Positions 27,101 to 35,591 of a DNA stretch of 47,597 bases are shown in pieces. The DNA comes from a virus. A program made the translations under genes and the position numbers. Each line of letters begins with the position of its first letter. Position 1 is the first letter of the stretch. The notes below the pieces were generated by a model. It ran no database searches. It was not told where the DNA came from and worked only from the letters and a program-made list of their open reading frames with translations. The stretch is from positions 1-47,597 of the IMG/VR virus record IMGVR_UViG_3300021197_000970, one strand, 5' to 3'.

Positions 27101-28266
27101 TGTTCCCACCCATCGTTTTCCACGACAGGTTCGACCATTTGAGGGATGATGTCGAAGGCATACCAACCATTGACTGATAGCCTATCTTCACCTTCTCTAC
27201 TTCTCCAAGCCCCACCTAGTAGTAGCATCTTTGTTCCTACTGCAAAGTCAATTTCTTCATCACAATATACGTCAACCGTACCTGCCATAGAAGTCATATC
27301 AGTATCAGCACACACTAAAATGTAGCCACCGTTGTCTCTTGGGTCTATGTGTATTACTTCGGTAATAACAGCGCAGTTTCTATCCCACCAACCGTCTTTA
27401 CCGTTGTATGTGTCATAGTATGTACCTAAGTGAGATAAGCCCACTAATAGGTTTTCTTCACCAATCAAACCACCGATAATGTCAGTAGGCGAACCATCGA
27501 AAAGGTTAGCCAAAGAAGCATCAACAGTAGGTACTGAAACGTCTGCGTTTAGGTAGCATCTATCATTGTTACCACCCTTCATAGGGATAGTTAATGGTGT
27601 AAAAGATGGGTATTGTCTATCAGCAGCAGCACCGTTACCACTTACTTTAAGTATTTTTAAGGAATCATTACTTCCTTGTTTACGGCCATAGAACAATGAT
27701 GTTCTTTCTCTCTCATCTTGAGGTCGAGGCGCACCGTATTTGAAGTTAGCATCACCGGATGGGAATGTTGGGTTGTTCTTATCCCATACTACATAGAAGT
27801 GTGTGTTACCATCTAGTCTCATTGTGTGTTTTGGTAGAGTAGAAGTATCAGATTCAGTACCCATACCGAACATTTCTGCCGCTAGTCTTGTGTATGTACC
27901 GTCATTATTATCTTCAAAGACAACAACAGCCCCACTATCAATCAGTACTTGACGCACATCATCGGTAGCAGACATAAGTTGATTCTTCATCTTATTGTAT
28001 AGTATTTTACCCCATTCTTTAGGTCGAGGAACAGAAATGAACATACCTTCAAAGATGTCTGAGCCTGTTCTTCGTAGTTTAGCAGATTCAGAAGAGATTT
28101 GTCGCCCTGCGACTCTTAGTGCAAGTACTGCACAATCTTCATCAGAACGGCCTGCGTTTTTCCACGCAGCACCCTGTTCTACAAGGACTTCATCAGCCCT
28201 CTTTTGCACCGCTTCGGGTGCGACATTCAGCGTTTTAGCAATATTTTCAAGCATAGGGTTACTCAT
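27097..28266 (-). CDS. Possible ssDNA-binding (RPA-like) protein
   Basis: 389 residues. N-terminal helical domain (NIAKTLNVAPEAVQKRADEV), then a long beta-rich part; the C-terminal region VGTKMLLLGGAWRSREGED followed by RLSVNGWYAF reads like the closing strands of an OB fold, and residues 230-330 may hold another. Aromatic and basic content fits ssDNA binding. Heads an operon with the GroES/GroEL pair, between clamp loader and recombinase. Family membership is a guess from pattern; a structure prediction would decide. Confidence 0.68.
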   Translation of the reverse strand: MSNPMLENIAKTLNVAPEAVQKRADEVLVEQGAAWKNAGRSDEDCAVLALRVAGRQISSESAKLRRTGSDIFEGMFISVPRPKEWGKILYNKMKNQLMSATDDVRQVLIDSGAVVVFEDNNDGTYTRLAAEMFGMGTESDTSTLPKHTMRLDGNTHFYVVWDKNNPTFPSGDANFKYGAPRPQDERERTSLFYGRKQGSNDSLKILKVSGNGAAADRQYPSFTPLTIPMKGGNNDRCYLNADVSVPTVDASLANLFDGSPTDIIGGLIGEENLLVGLSHLGTYYDTYNGKDGWWDRNCAVITEVIHIDPRDNGGYILVCADTDMTSMAGTVDVYCDEEIDFAVGTKMLLLGGAWRSREGEDRLSVNGWYAFDIIPQMVEPVVENDGWEQ

Positions 28267-28301
28267 TTTTTGTACCTCAGTTATTTTTGTCTCGTCACTA
28301 A

Positions 28302-28314
28302 TACGGTTATAAAG
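28302..28314 (-). promoter_or_regulatory. Class A TATA promoter (RPA-like/GroES/GroEL operon)
   Basis: Minus strand CTTTATAACCGTA. Centre 28310 is 44 nt before ATG 28266, leaving a leader of about 17 nt with a GAGGT ribosome-binding site 7 nt from the ATG. Overlaps the clamp-loader stop codon. Confidence 0.66.
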
Positions 28315-29185
28315 AATGCGGTTGAATCAACATTCTCAAGAAATTACCCTTGACAATATCTTCATCAATCCCACTCATCAAATCCCTCTCGGCTGTTATA
28401 GCCGCATCAATGACTGTCATCTTGCCGTTGCTACTAGCATCGGACTGTATTGCGTAATCAAATACGCTTCTTATGGTTTGCTTTACATCATTCTTACCGA
28501 ACAATTTTATAGCGTTAGTGAAATCTTTCTCACGGAAACATAAAGTCAGTAGAAACTTACTATCAAACTCTTTTACCGCTAAACTATGTATGAATGCTTT
28601 TCCTTTCTGTTCGGGTAGCGAGTCGTAAGCCTGTAAAGCGTTGATAGCATTCCTTAAGTCGCCATTATGTGCTTCACAAATCATACGTAATTCTCCATCA
28701 GTTATAGAAACGCACTCAGATATAGAGATATATTGTAATCTCTTGAATATCTCATCTATTTCTATCGGTCTAAACTCTAATGTCCTACATCTTGAACGTA
28801 AGTAAGGACTTACTTTTTCGATATTATTACAGGTAAGAATGAAAAGACCTTGTGCATTTTCTATCACACCTTTCAAAGCACCCTGTGCTTCGGGTGTTAA
28901 TTGGTCTGCTTCATCTAGTAGTATGTATTGATGATAATTGCCGGAACGTGTAAGGGGCAACAACTCTTCTTCAACAAATGCTATACCTCTAGTTTTCTTA
29001 GAGGAAGCATTGAATATATGTAAGGGGTAGCCCCTTTCGTTGGCGATAACGTGAGCGTAAGTGGTTTTACCTACACCTGCCGCTTTACTATGTAATAGAA
29101 GGTGTTGGTCGAAATTAGAGAAATTATTGTTAGCAACCATCTCATCGAAAGTAGTAGGTCGGTACTTAGTAGCCCATGTTACCAT
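28307..29185 (-). CDS. Clamp loader small subunit (RFC-S-like AAA+)
   Basis: 292 residues. KYRPTTFDEMV opens the AAA+ module; Walker A is AAGVGKTT (K40), Walker B LLDEAD near residue 91, sensor and arginine motif SRC (YLRSRCRTLEF), and the lid helix GDLRNAINALQA. Slightly shorter than archaeal RFC-S (about 320). No separate large subunit is evident, so it may form homo-oligomers or use a host partner. It would load the clamp at 23477-24283. Its promoter predicts a leaderless mRNA. Confidence 0.88.
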   Translation of the reverse strand: MVTWATKYRPTTFDEMVANNNFSNFDQHLLLHSKAAGVGKTTYAHVIANERGYPLHIFNASSKKTRGIAFVEEELLPLTRSGNYHQYILLDEADQLTPEAQGALKGVIENAQGLFILTCNNIEKVSPYLRSRCRTLEFRPIEIDEIFKRLQYISISECVSITDGELRMICEAHNGDLRNAINALQAYDSLPEQKGKAFIHSLAVKEFDSKFLLTLCFREKDFTNAIKLFGKNDVKQTIRSVFDYAIQSDASSNGKMTVIDAAITAERDLMSGIDEDIVKGNFLRMLIQPHSL

Positions 29186-29204
29186 AACAAAAACTGTGAT
29201 TTGT

Positions 29205-29217
29205 TAGGGTTATAAAC
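29205..29217 (-). promoter_or_regulatory. Class A TATA promoter (clamp-loader gene)
   Basis: Minus strand GTTTATAACCCTA; centre 29213 is 28 nt before ATG 29185, so start of transcription and translation nearly coincide. Confidence 0.72.
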
Positions 29218-29218
29218 A

Positions 29219-29566
29219 TTATCTTTGTAGTGATTCAATCAAGAAAGCGTTGGCTGCATCGAACAAATGTAGAATCTCACCATGACTACTTCTACCCATG
29301 TGTTCGCCATGACCCTTCTCGGTGTCTAGTGCTATGACTAAACCCATCATTATACCTCTTAGATATTCGGGATTCATCTTCTCTACAATAATAGAATCTA
29401 TTTCCTCATCCTCATCGGGGTCTGTAAAGTAATCTAATACTGTTCTGATAAAATTACCTTCGGAAATGTGGGCGGGAGAGAGTAAATACGATAGGTCGTA
29501 ATTATGGTGGGTATGATACATGGCTGACAGAATGCTACTAATATCCTCTCGCATCATCTCCCCCAT
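29219..29566 (-). CDS. Uncharacterised 115-residue helical protein
   Basis: Acidic, helical, with His clusters (YHTHHNYDLSY; GHGEHMGRSSHGE). Three Met codons compete as start (29566, 29557, 29554); GGGGGAG overlaps them. A weak TATA-like ATTCATAACACACTA upstream is centred about 26 nt before 29566 and favours that start. No family recognised. Confidence 0.65.
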   Translation of the reverse strand: MGEMMREDISSILSAMYHTHHNYDLSYLLSPAHISEGNFIRTVLDYFTDPDEDEEIDSIIVEKMNPEYLRGIMMGLVIALDTEKGHGEHMGRSSHGEILHLFDAANAFLIESLQR

Positions 29567-29588
29567 GTGTATCTACTCCGTTAGTGTG

Positions 29589-29990
29589 TTATGAATTATT
29601 CCTTACACAATGTAGACAAACATCCGAATCCGGTGGAAATACTCTTATTCTTCCGCACTTGCATTGTACTGCTTCTCTCCTTTGTGTAGGTGTCATCACG
29701 GTTGGAGTACGGCTATAAACTATATCATCGGTGGATTTAATTAACTCTCTATTTATGTCATAGATAAGATGGCTTGCTTTTAATCCTACGGCATTCTCCA
29801 CCTTCTCACTACCGACAGGTACAATTTGAGGATTCTTAGATAGGAGAGCCGATAAACTATGTGGTGAGGGTACTGCTCTCACGTTCTTATCACTAGAAAG
29901 TCTTTGTGCTACTGCCTCTTTAGTCATAGCACCATGTTTCCATAGTATATCGACTATAAGCCGCCTTACTCGACGGTTGTTCGCACTCAT
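29589..29990 (-). CDS. Winged-helix plus zinc-ribbon regulator
   Basis: 133 residues. Residues 5-55 form a winged helix (RRLIVDILWKHGAMTKEAVA, then SLSALLSKNPQIVPVG). The C terminus has CKCGRIRVFPPDSDVCLHC, a four-cysteine zinc ribbon. Architecture of an archaeal-type transcription regulator. One of five winged-helix proteins in the window. A TATA-like TTTATAC lies immediately upstream but is too close to be its own promoter. Confidence 0.7.
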   Translation of the reverse strand: MSANNRRVRRLIVDILWKHGAMTKEAVAQRLSSDKNVRAVPSPHSLSALLSKNPQIVPVGSEKVENAVGLKASHLIYDINRELIKSTDDIVYSRTPTVMTPTQRREAVQCKCGRIRVFPPDSDVCLHCVRNNS

Positions 29991-30017
29991 GTATAAAGGT
30001 TGTCGCTATGCTTCTTA

Positions 30018-30206
30018 TTAATGGTTTCCTAAATCCGACCAAAAAATAGCATCAGCAAAGGAATTATCACTTTCATTTATACCTTCCCCTTCTGCTTCGG
30101 AAGCGTCAAAACATTTAGTACCCGTTACGTCTAATCCTACGACATCTCTAACGTAAATATGAAATAGATAACAACCAAATAAAAATATTGATGTCTCTAC
30201 AACCAT
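30018..30206 (-). CDS. Small protein with hydrophobic N terminus
   Basis: 62 residues; the ATG overlaps the 3' end of the upstream gene by 10 nt. Residues 4-17 (ETSIFLFGCYLFHIYV) are hydrophobic, possibly a membrane segment; the rest is acidic. The overlap pattern is like its neighbours, but nothing else confirms it. Confidence 0.45.
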   Translation of the reverse strand: MVVETSIFLFGCYLFHIYVRDVVGLDVTGTKCFDASEAEGEGINESDNSFADAIFWSDLGNH

Positions 30207-30844
30207 TCATCCGACACCTTCTTACGCTTGCGTAAGGTGTTGGCTACGGTTATAGAGTTATCCTTTATAATCTCCCAATGTTCATCGTCATATTCAAACA
30301 CATTGGGTCGTTCTTTTTTCTTTGTTTTCTTTTTAGGCCAATTAACTCTCATAGTTTTAGGTTTAATCTTGTAAGTCAACAAAGCCCTAGAGTATTTTTC
30401 CGGTAATATTTGATGTGTTTTCGCTAGACTGCGCCACACTTCTATGTCCACATCGTTTTGTTTTAAGAAAGCAATAACTAGTGGTAGTGGTGTGTCGTGC
30501 AACACCTTGCTCACTCTTTTTCTATCATTCCATGTGAGTAAAGATTTGATAGCACCAAAATAATTATCCTTATTTTTTATGAGCAACTTGTCATCAACGA
30601 CAACTAAATCCTCTATCTTTTTTGTTATCTTAGGTGCTTTTTCCGTAACAATAACTAACTTATTCTGTATAACAGGCGACCATTTCTCTATTTCTTTTAC
30701 CCCAAACTTATCTGTGTGTAAAATATAAGTAACATTAGCCTGTGTAGGTGCAGTATCTAATGTCCTATACATGACAAGATAATCTCCTGTCATAAATGGT
30801 GTAGGGTCTTTTGTAAAAATTATAATGCCTATACCCCCTTTCAA
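30197..30844 (-). CDS. Uncharacterised 215-residue basic protein
   Basis: Starts at TTG 30844, the first start codon after an in-frame stop, six bases past the upstream gene. N-terminal half has alternating strands and helices (KLVIVTEKAPKITKKIEDLV), as in a nucleotide-binding-like or clamp-loader delta-like fold; the C-terminal part is Lys-rich (WPKKKTKKKERP). A TATA-like CTTTATAAAC at 30876-30885 is placed to serve it. No family recognised. Confidence 0.66.
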   Translation of the reverse strand: MKGGIGIIIFTKDPTPFMTGDYLVMYRTLDTAPTQANVTYILHTDKFGVKEIEKWSPVIQNKLVIVTEKAPKITKKIEDLVVVDDKLLIKNKDNYFGAIKSLLTWNDRKRVSKVLHDTPLPLVIAFLKQNDVDIEVWRSLAKTHQILPEKYSRALLTYKIKPKTMRVNWPKKKTKKKERPNVFEYDDEHWEIIKDNSITVANTLRKRKKVSDEWL

Positions 30845-30849
30845 TTTTT

Positions 30850-31149
30850 TTAGTCATTTTTTTCATATTCATGTTTATAAAGATTAGTACCGCTACTTAC
30901 AAAGGGGTCATTACCATATATGTAATTATTTACCCTGTCCATCTGCGTTGAGGATAAACCCCAAACATCACCTATAACATTCTTGGCTACTTTGTATTCA
31001 GCATGATACCACGCTATACCATTTTTAGTTATGTACGCACTAACGCCATCTTCGGCCATAGCCATAAGCAAATCAGGTATTTCTTTTTTCTCTAAAGTAC
31101 GGTTTATCATCATACGTGTAGGTTTATTTCTCCACTTCTTAGGCATCAT
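30850..31149 (-). CDS. Uncharacterised 99-residue basic protein
   Basis: Begins MPKKWRNKPTRMMINRTLEK after a doubled Met; basic N terminus then a compact alpha/beta region (WYHAEYKVAKNVIGDVWGLS). The start overlaps the upstream stop (ATGA type, 31146-31149). No family recognised; may be nucleic-acid binding. Confidence 0.65.
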   Translation of the reverse strand: MMPKKWRNKPTRMMINRTLEKKEIPDLLMAMAEDGVSAYITKNGIAWYHAEYKVAKNVIGDVWGLSSTQMDRVNNYIYGNDPFVSSGTNLYKHEYEKND

Positions 31150-31766
31150 TCAACCTCCTTATATTCTACATCTATAACAGGTGCAGATAAAGCATTAAGT
31201 TTCTTTTCTACACTATCCAATAACAAGTGGTCGTGTCCGAGAACATCTACTAAGATTCTACTAACATCCGACATTTGTAATTGGGCTAAAAGTAATTGTG
31301 AATCTACACCTATCTCTTTCTTCAATTGACCGACTAGTTTTAAGGAAGTATTAGCCTGTCCGATAAGTCTAGCGGCATCTGTTACAAACTCAGAAGTAAT
31401 ACCACCTTCTTCTTCTTTTCGTATCTCTAACTCATCTAAGTAAGACTGAATCCTAAGAACAATATCCTCCGCAGCATCTAATGTATTGATAGATTGAGAA
31501 CGTGCTTCTTCGACGTGTTTGGCTTCGGCAGGGTCGTACTCCATGTGATAATCCATGTGGTGCATAACCGTTCCATCAGCCCAATTATATTTACCTTCAA
31601 GATACGCAGGGGAAGAATCTCCTGTGTGTACTTCTAACTCCATCTCTTTACGGTTTTTGTGTTCGCAAAAATCACAAGACCCTTGCAGCACCCACCGTAA
31701 TACTTCTATCACAAAAGCATCATTCTCGTTATGCAATCTTAATTCAATCTCTCTCTTAGTCCTCAT
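31146..31766 (-). CDS. Zinc/helical protein, possibly small-terminase-like
   Basis: 206 residues. The N-terminal part has CDFCEHKNRKEMELEVHTG, then WADGTVMHHMDYHME, a pattern seen in phage proteins where a Cys pair and HTH-like helices precede a coiled region; residues 90-205 are long amphipathic helices. Such architecture fits a DNA-recognition subunit that oligomerises, perhaps for packaging. No large terminase is in the window to support it, so the call is tentative. Confidence 0.66.
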   Translation of the reverse strand: MRTKREIELRLHNENDAFVIEVLRWVLQGSCDFCEHKNRKEMELEVHTGDSSPAYLEGKYNWADGTVMHHMDYHMEYDPAEAKHVEEARSQSINTLDAAEDIVLRIQSYLDELEIRKEEEGGITSEFVTDAARLIGQANTSLKLVGQLKKEIGVDSQLLLAQLQMSDVSRILVDVLGHDHLLLDSVEKKLNALSAPVIDVEYKEVE

Positions 31767-32522
31767 TTATTCAACTCCATCTAAATCATCACAAAATGAA
31801 CCACAAGGCTCAACGTAGGGTTTTAACGCCCATCCCCTATTCGGGTCTAACTCATCAAGATATACACGATTACCGTTTCTATCTGTGATACAAGTAGCAC
31901 CTATCTCTCTCTCTAAAGAAGCAGTCTTTTCAAACACTTCGGGAAAATCTATTCTTATCTTATTCCAATAACCCATACCACCTTTGACGCAGCCTATACA
32001 GTTATTATTACCGTAACCTAACCTATACATTTTTGGTATCTCTATACCGTTTCTCTCCATTATATCGAAGCAATCTTTCTTTGTTAAATTACAGCCGATT
32101 AGTGGGAATAGTGGTTTAGTATATGGATATTCTTTGTGAAATCTTTCTGCTCTTTTGTATTCTCTTGGTGAGCAATCGAAGCCGAACACTTGACCTTCAT
32201 AATTATTTTTGTAGTCAACCTCATCTTCCCACTTCTGCCTAACCTTTCTCTTTAATATTTGAGTACAAGGCGCACCGTAGGGGGAATTGATAAATCTTTT
32301 TTCCTCAAAAATAGAATAAATATCTTCATGTTTTTCATCTTGTAAAACTATGATTGGTTGCCCGAACCATTTTTCACACTCAGCAAAATACCTATCATTG
32401 TCGGGATGATGATTTCCTGTTTCAAAGAATATAATCTCTACATCATCATATCTCTCTAACGCTAATTTAGTAGCAACGGTTGAAGTAACACCACCACTAA
32501 ACCAACAGACAATTTTACCCAT
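31767..32522 (-). CDS. PAPS-reductase-like PP-loop enzyme
   Basis: 251 residues from ATG 32522, which has AAGGAGAC upstream and overlaps the previous gene by 8 nt; a start at 32618 would lie deep inside that gene. The PP-loop is S9GGVTS14; later IIFFETGNHHPDND, PCTQILKR and NNNCIGCVKGGMGYWNKI match the phosphoadenylyl-sulphate reductase/ATP pyrophosphatase family common in phages. It activates a substrate by adenylation. In viruses these may act in sulphur or nucleic-acid modification; the substrate here is unknown. Confidence 0.8.
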   Translation of the reverse strand: MGKIVCWFSGGVTSTVATKLALERYDDVEIIFFETGNHHPDNDRYFAECEKWFGQPIIVLQDEKHEDIYSIFEEKRFINSPYGAPCTQILKRKVRQKWEDEVDYKNNYEGQVFGFDCSPREYKRAERFHKEYPYTKPLFPLIGCNLTKKDCFDIMERNGIEIPKMYRLGYGNNNCIGCVKGGMGYWNKIRIDFPEVFEKTASLEREIGATCITDRNGNRVYLDELDPNRGWALKPYVEPCGSFCDDLDGVE

Positions 32523-32886
32523 TATTCTGTCTCCTTGATGGTTTATCGTGTGATTGTTTATTTTTAACAGTTTGGTCGGTGTAGTCATAAAATGGGTCGC
32601 AATCAAAATATTCTTCATATTCTTTTAAGGTACAAGTATATGTTTTTGGGTTAGTATTATGTTTAGTGAGTATGGGGTGTCTAGCCATTCTACTTTCTAG
32701 TCTCCTTAATGTAGTAGCCCTAGCACTAATTCTATACAACCTACCGCTTTTGAAAGTCATATGTTCAAAACACTCAGCAGCAGTACGTGGTGTACTTTTA
32801 TCTAAAAGATACCTAGCAGCACATTTGATAGCGTCGTTTTGTTTACTCATAGTACGACGACTTAATCTACCCTCTAATTTTCTCAT
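32515..32886 (-). CDS. Winged-helix-like protein
   Basis: 123 residues; ATG overlaps the MCM-like stop (ATGA). Residues 18-80 (AIKCAARYLLDKSTPRTAAE, then RATTLRRLESRMARHP) form a winged helix with YTCTLKEY as the wing strand. Basic C-terminal tail. Probably a DNA-binding regulator of the same broad class as those at 35002, 36971 and 38897. Confidence 0.62.
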   Translation of the reverse strand: MRKLEGRLSRRTMSKQNDAIKCAARYLLDKSTPRTAAECFEHMTFKSGRLYRISARATTLRRLESRMARHPILTKHNTNPKTYTCTLKEYEEYFDCDPFYDYTDQTVKNKQSHDKPSRRQNNG

Positions 32887-34232
32887 GCTTTATTCCCCCA
32901 TTGTAGGTTCTCAGCACTCTCGCTAAGATTACCAAAACGACATATAACACCTTTACGACCACGCCTTTTTACAGCAGGCTCATGCTCGGTGTACCACGTT
33001 TGCGACTCAAGGTTTTCTATAAGCCATCTCTTAGCGGATTGATAATCTCCATTAGTAATCATCCTAGAAATCTCCTTCAACAATTGACTCTTAGGAATAT
33101 CCTTCATCCAAAATGCCGAGCGTATCAAGTCTAGGTCTGCATCCATAACGGTTCTTCTCATGGCTAGTGATTGGTTTAGTATTCCCGTTAAAGTATCATC
33201 AAGTCTAATTATCAAAGGCTCTCCACCACGATATTCCGGTTGCATCATAGCATAACCAATACACAATCTTCTGAATAAATCTGCCTCAAAAGAACGTACA
33301 TCCGGCCTATCAATCCATTCCATAATGTCATCATCAAAGATGATACCCGAAGGAGGATTCGCTACCGCATTCTCAACACGTTGCCTAATCCACGTTCTAA
33401 TCTCTAGGTTTAGGTTTGCTAAGATTGCTCTTTCGTCTGCCTGCATATTGGCTTGACGATGCTGTGCAATTTTGTATGCTCTCTCTTTTTCCGGTGTCAT
33501 CTCTATATCTATGATAAAGAAACGTCTATCCAAACCGGAGTCTAACTCAAACCTAGCAGGCTGTGTACCCGCCCAAATAGAATACCTAGTAGTGTAATTT
33601 ACCCAACCGTTTCTCATGGCTTTTTGTACCCTACCATTATCTAAGGATGTAAGTAATTGGTTTTTCATATCTAGGCTGTGGTCTTTTTTAGACGCATCAG
33701 ACATACTACTAAACTCTTCAAACCCTAAGAAGCCACCACACATCTCTCTAGCAATAGGGCGACCTGCTATGTTGCCCTCTTCATCAACCGAGCCGAACAT
33801 ACCTGCTTCTGTAATAGAGTTAGCACCCATCATTGTTCTCATGCCCTGCCCTAAGTCTTGGTTAGTATTGTATAGTAAACCTGTACCTTCTGCTAGGAAC
33901 ATAAGAATTAGAACCGATTTACCGCTACCCTTAGCACCCCTCATTAGTATGTGAATACGTGTATCGGGCAATTGAGACATAGGTGTATAGAAGGGCATAT
34001 TGTCATGTCTTAGTGGACAATTTTCTATGACGAAATCACCATCTTCTTCATTCACCAATGGGCTATCGGGGTCGAAGTCGCAGCGACTACATTTATTTAA
34101 GGTATTAAAAAGATGTCCTCCGACACTACATAAGAATATAGGTATCTTATCTTCGACTCCCACAAAATGATTTTTTTGTGCAAACTCTATTGTCTTTTCA
34201 AAGACATTAAACCTCCTTATCTGCGTACTCAT
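32883..34232 (-). CDS. MCM-like AAA+ ATPase, probable replicative helicase
   Basis: 449 residues. Cysteines C35, C48, C51 and C72 suggest a zinc module. Walker A is G99AKGSGKS106, Walker B GGFLGFEEFSSM (E172-E173), followed by the MCM-type order LLTSLDNGRVQKAMRNGWV, sensor SIWAGTQP and arginine motif LDRRFF. The C terminus carries a winged-helix-like segment. MCM proteins unwind DNA at forks; this one is short and lacks a clear N-terminal OB hexamerisation domain. It is transcribed after a winged-helix gene with a class B promoter (35373). Confidence 0.72.
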   Translation of the reverse strand: MSTQIRRFNVFEKTIEFAQKNHFVGVEDKIPIFLCSVGGHLFNTLNKCSRCDFDPDSPLVNEEDGDFVIENCPLRHDNMPFYTPMSQLPDTRIHILMRGAKGSGKSVLILMFLAEGTGLLYNTNQDLGQGMRTMMGANSITEAGMFGSVDEEGNIAGRPIAREMCGGFLGFEEFSSMSDASKKDHSLDMKNQLLTSLDNGRVQKAMRNGWVNYTTRYSIWAGTQPARFELDSGLDRRFFIIDIEMTPEKERAYKIAQHRQANMQADERAILANLNLEIRTWIRQRVENAVANPPSGIIFDDDIMEWIDRPDVRSFEADLFRRLCIGYAMMQPEYRGGEPLIIRLDDTLTGILNQSLAMRRTVMDADLDLIRSAFWMKDIPKSQLLKEISRMITNGDYQSAKRWLIENLESQTWYTEHEPAVKRRGRKGVICRFGNLSESAENLQWGNKA

Positions 34233-35018
34233 TTATTCACCTGCTGTATGTCCTTCTATATCTAATAGTGCCTCTTCAACTTTCAACATATAGTCTGCAT
34301 CAATAGACAGTAAATGCGTCTCGGTTAAAAACTTGACTATTGTATCAACGGATTTGATATTCACAAAAGTATTTTTTGTATTGCTACAAACCACTAAGTA
34401 ATTACCTTTATTATTAAGGGAAAAGTTTTCAAAGACTTCTGAAAACATCCACGCAGGCGGAGGTACTATCAATTGTTTTTTTGTTTCCTCAACGCTGTCA
34501 TGGAAGAATGAGTAGTCGGGTTTTTCTTGGTAGTCATAAATCAACAGGTCGTTATCGGGTATCTGTAATGTATCTTGATACATAAACTCCTGCATAATAT
34601 TCGTAGTAAGATATGTCATCTCATCAACACCTAGTTTGTTTAAGGATAAAACTATATCTCTCATTACAGGATAGTTATACAACCATGCTTTAGTTTTATC
34701 TTGATTTACTACATACGTGTGAGACATACGTAAGATAAAATATCTTCTGCCGATATTATTGTATGCTTCATACAATCTCCACTCGGCAAAACTTGGGTTA
34801 GGTACAGTATTAATTGGCTCTACGTTGTGTAGTTTAGAAAATATCTTACAGATTGGTTTAGCCTCACCTACAAGACCGCTACACGCTACAAAGGATGCGA
34901 AGCCCTGTTCTCCTTGAAAATACACTAACAAAGACGTAGGCTCGACTGACACGTTTTTACACCATACTAAATCTGTGTCGTTCATTTGTTGTATCATTTT
35001 TTCACTCAACATTTTCAA
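34233..35018 (-). CDS. Uncharacterised 261-residue protein beside the MCM-like gene
   Basis: Stop abuts the MCM-like ATG and start overlaps the upstream winged-helix gene by 17 nt, so the three are one operon. Alpha/beta sequence with LLVYFQGEQGFASFVACSGL and a C-terminal helical pair. No family recognised. Adjacent position suggests a helicase partner or loader. Confidence 0.68.
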   Translation of the reverse strand: MKMLSEKMIQQMNDTDLVWCKNVSVEPTSLLVYFQGEQGFASFVACSGLVGEAKPICKIFSKLHNVEPINTVPNPSFAEWRLYEAYNNIGRRYFILRMSHTYVVNQDKTKAWLYNYPVMRDIVLSLNKLGVDEMTYLTTNIMQEFMYQDTLQIPDNDLLIYDYQEKPDYSFFHDSVEETKKQLIVPPPAWMFSEVFENFSLNNKGNYLVVCSNTKNTFVNIKSVDTIVKFLTETHLLSIDADYMLKVEEALLDIEGHTAGE

Positions 35019-35373
35019 CCCTCCTTGTTACTGCATCTCTAAGAAACTTAGGGAATCTATGTAATTGCTTTTTCGATAATATTACTTTATCGACTGCTGT
35101 TTCAATCGGTCTTACATCCCATAGAGATATAATATTATTAGCCGAAGTATATTGGTGTGGTATGTTGCCTTTCTTTTCAAACAATATACTTCTATTCAAT
35201 ACTGCTGCCGCCCTTATACAAGAAATGGTGTCTTTAGCCTTCATACCCTTCTTATTCAACCTCTCATTATACCAATCGGTTATTTCTCTAGTGTTCTTCA
35301 TCCCTTCTTCGCTCAAATAATTATAGACTTCTGTTTGAAATCTTTTATTCAAAGCACCGCTTCTCTTACTCAT
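35002..35373 (-). CDS. Winged-helix protein heading the MCM-like operon
   Basis: 123 residues. Residues 10-70 (FQTEVYNYLSEEGMKNTREI, then TISCIRAAAVLNRSILFE) are a winged helix; the C terminus HRFPKFLRDAVTRR resembles HFPRILKDAYDAC in the protein at 38897, which suggests a common family. The class B promoter has its TATA-like centre about 35400, 27 nt before ATG 35373, so the mRNA should be leaderless. Confidence 0.7.
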   Translation of the reverse strand: MSKRSGALNKRFQTEVYNYLSEEGMKNTREITDWYNERLNKKGMKAKDTISCIRAAAVLNRSILFEKKGNIPHQYTSANNIISLWDVRPIETAVDKVILSKKQLHRFPKFLRDAVTRRVENVE

Positions 35374-35591
35374 ATTTTTTCCACCTATGTATTACGCTTT
35401 TAATTATTTTCTTTTATTACCGCAAGCGTCAAAAGAATAAAACGCTGTACTGAGAGCCTATTATTTATTTATTTTATTTCTTCTATAATGGTTAAGAGAC
35501 TAACCTATTACCATACATACTATTGAAGAAATTAAAAAATTAAAAAATAAAGCCGCAGTACCACGATTAATTCTTTTTGTAGCCCTCCTAA
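35374..35591. other. Intergenic AT-rich region with one class B promoter
   Basis: The right-hand part (35455-35590) is strongly AT-rich with no ATG-initiated reading frame of useful length. It follows the stop of the gene at 35592 and ends in the promoter at 35397-35430. It is the longest gap in the left part of the accessory region and may include the end of the upstream transcript. Confidence 0.6.
35397..35430 (-). promoter_or_regulatory. Class B promoter: GACGCTTG plus TATA (gene 35373)
   Basis: GACGCTTG at 35423-35430 (minus strand), 19 nt, then TTAAAAG at 35397-35403. TATA centre is 27 nt before ATG 35373. Non-coding DNA, so the octamer is not explained by a protein sequence. Confidence 0.7.

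Noticed and set aside
30216-30244. TACGCTTG followed 19 nt later by TTATAGAG on the plus strand
   Set aside because: Spacing fits class B but it faces against all local genes, lies inside a basic coding stretch, and no frame follows.
34233-35018. PAC2/proteasome assembly chaperone-like fold
   Set aside because: Only a weak impression from a Gly-rich strand; no diagnostic motif, so left as unknown.
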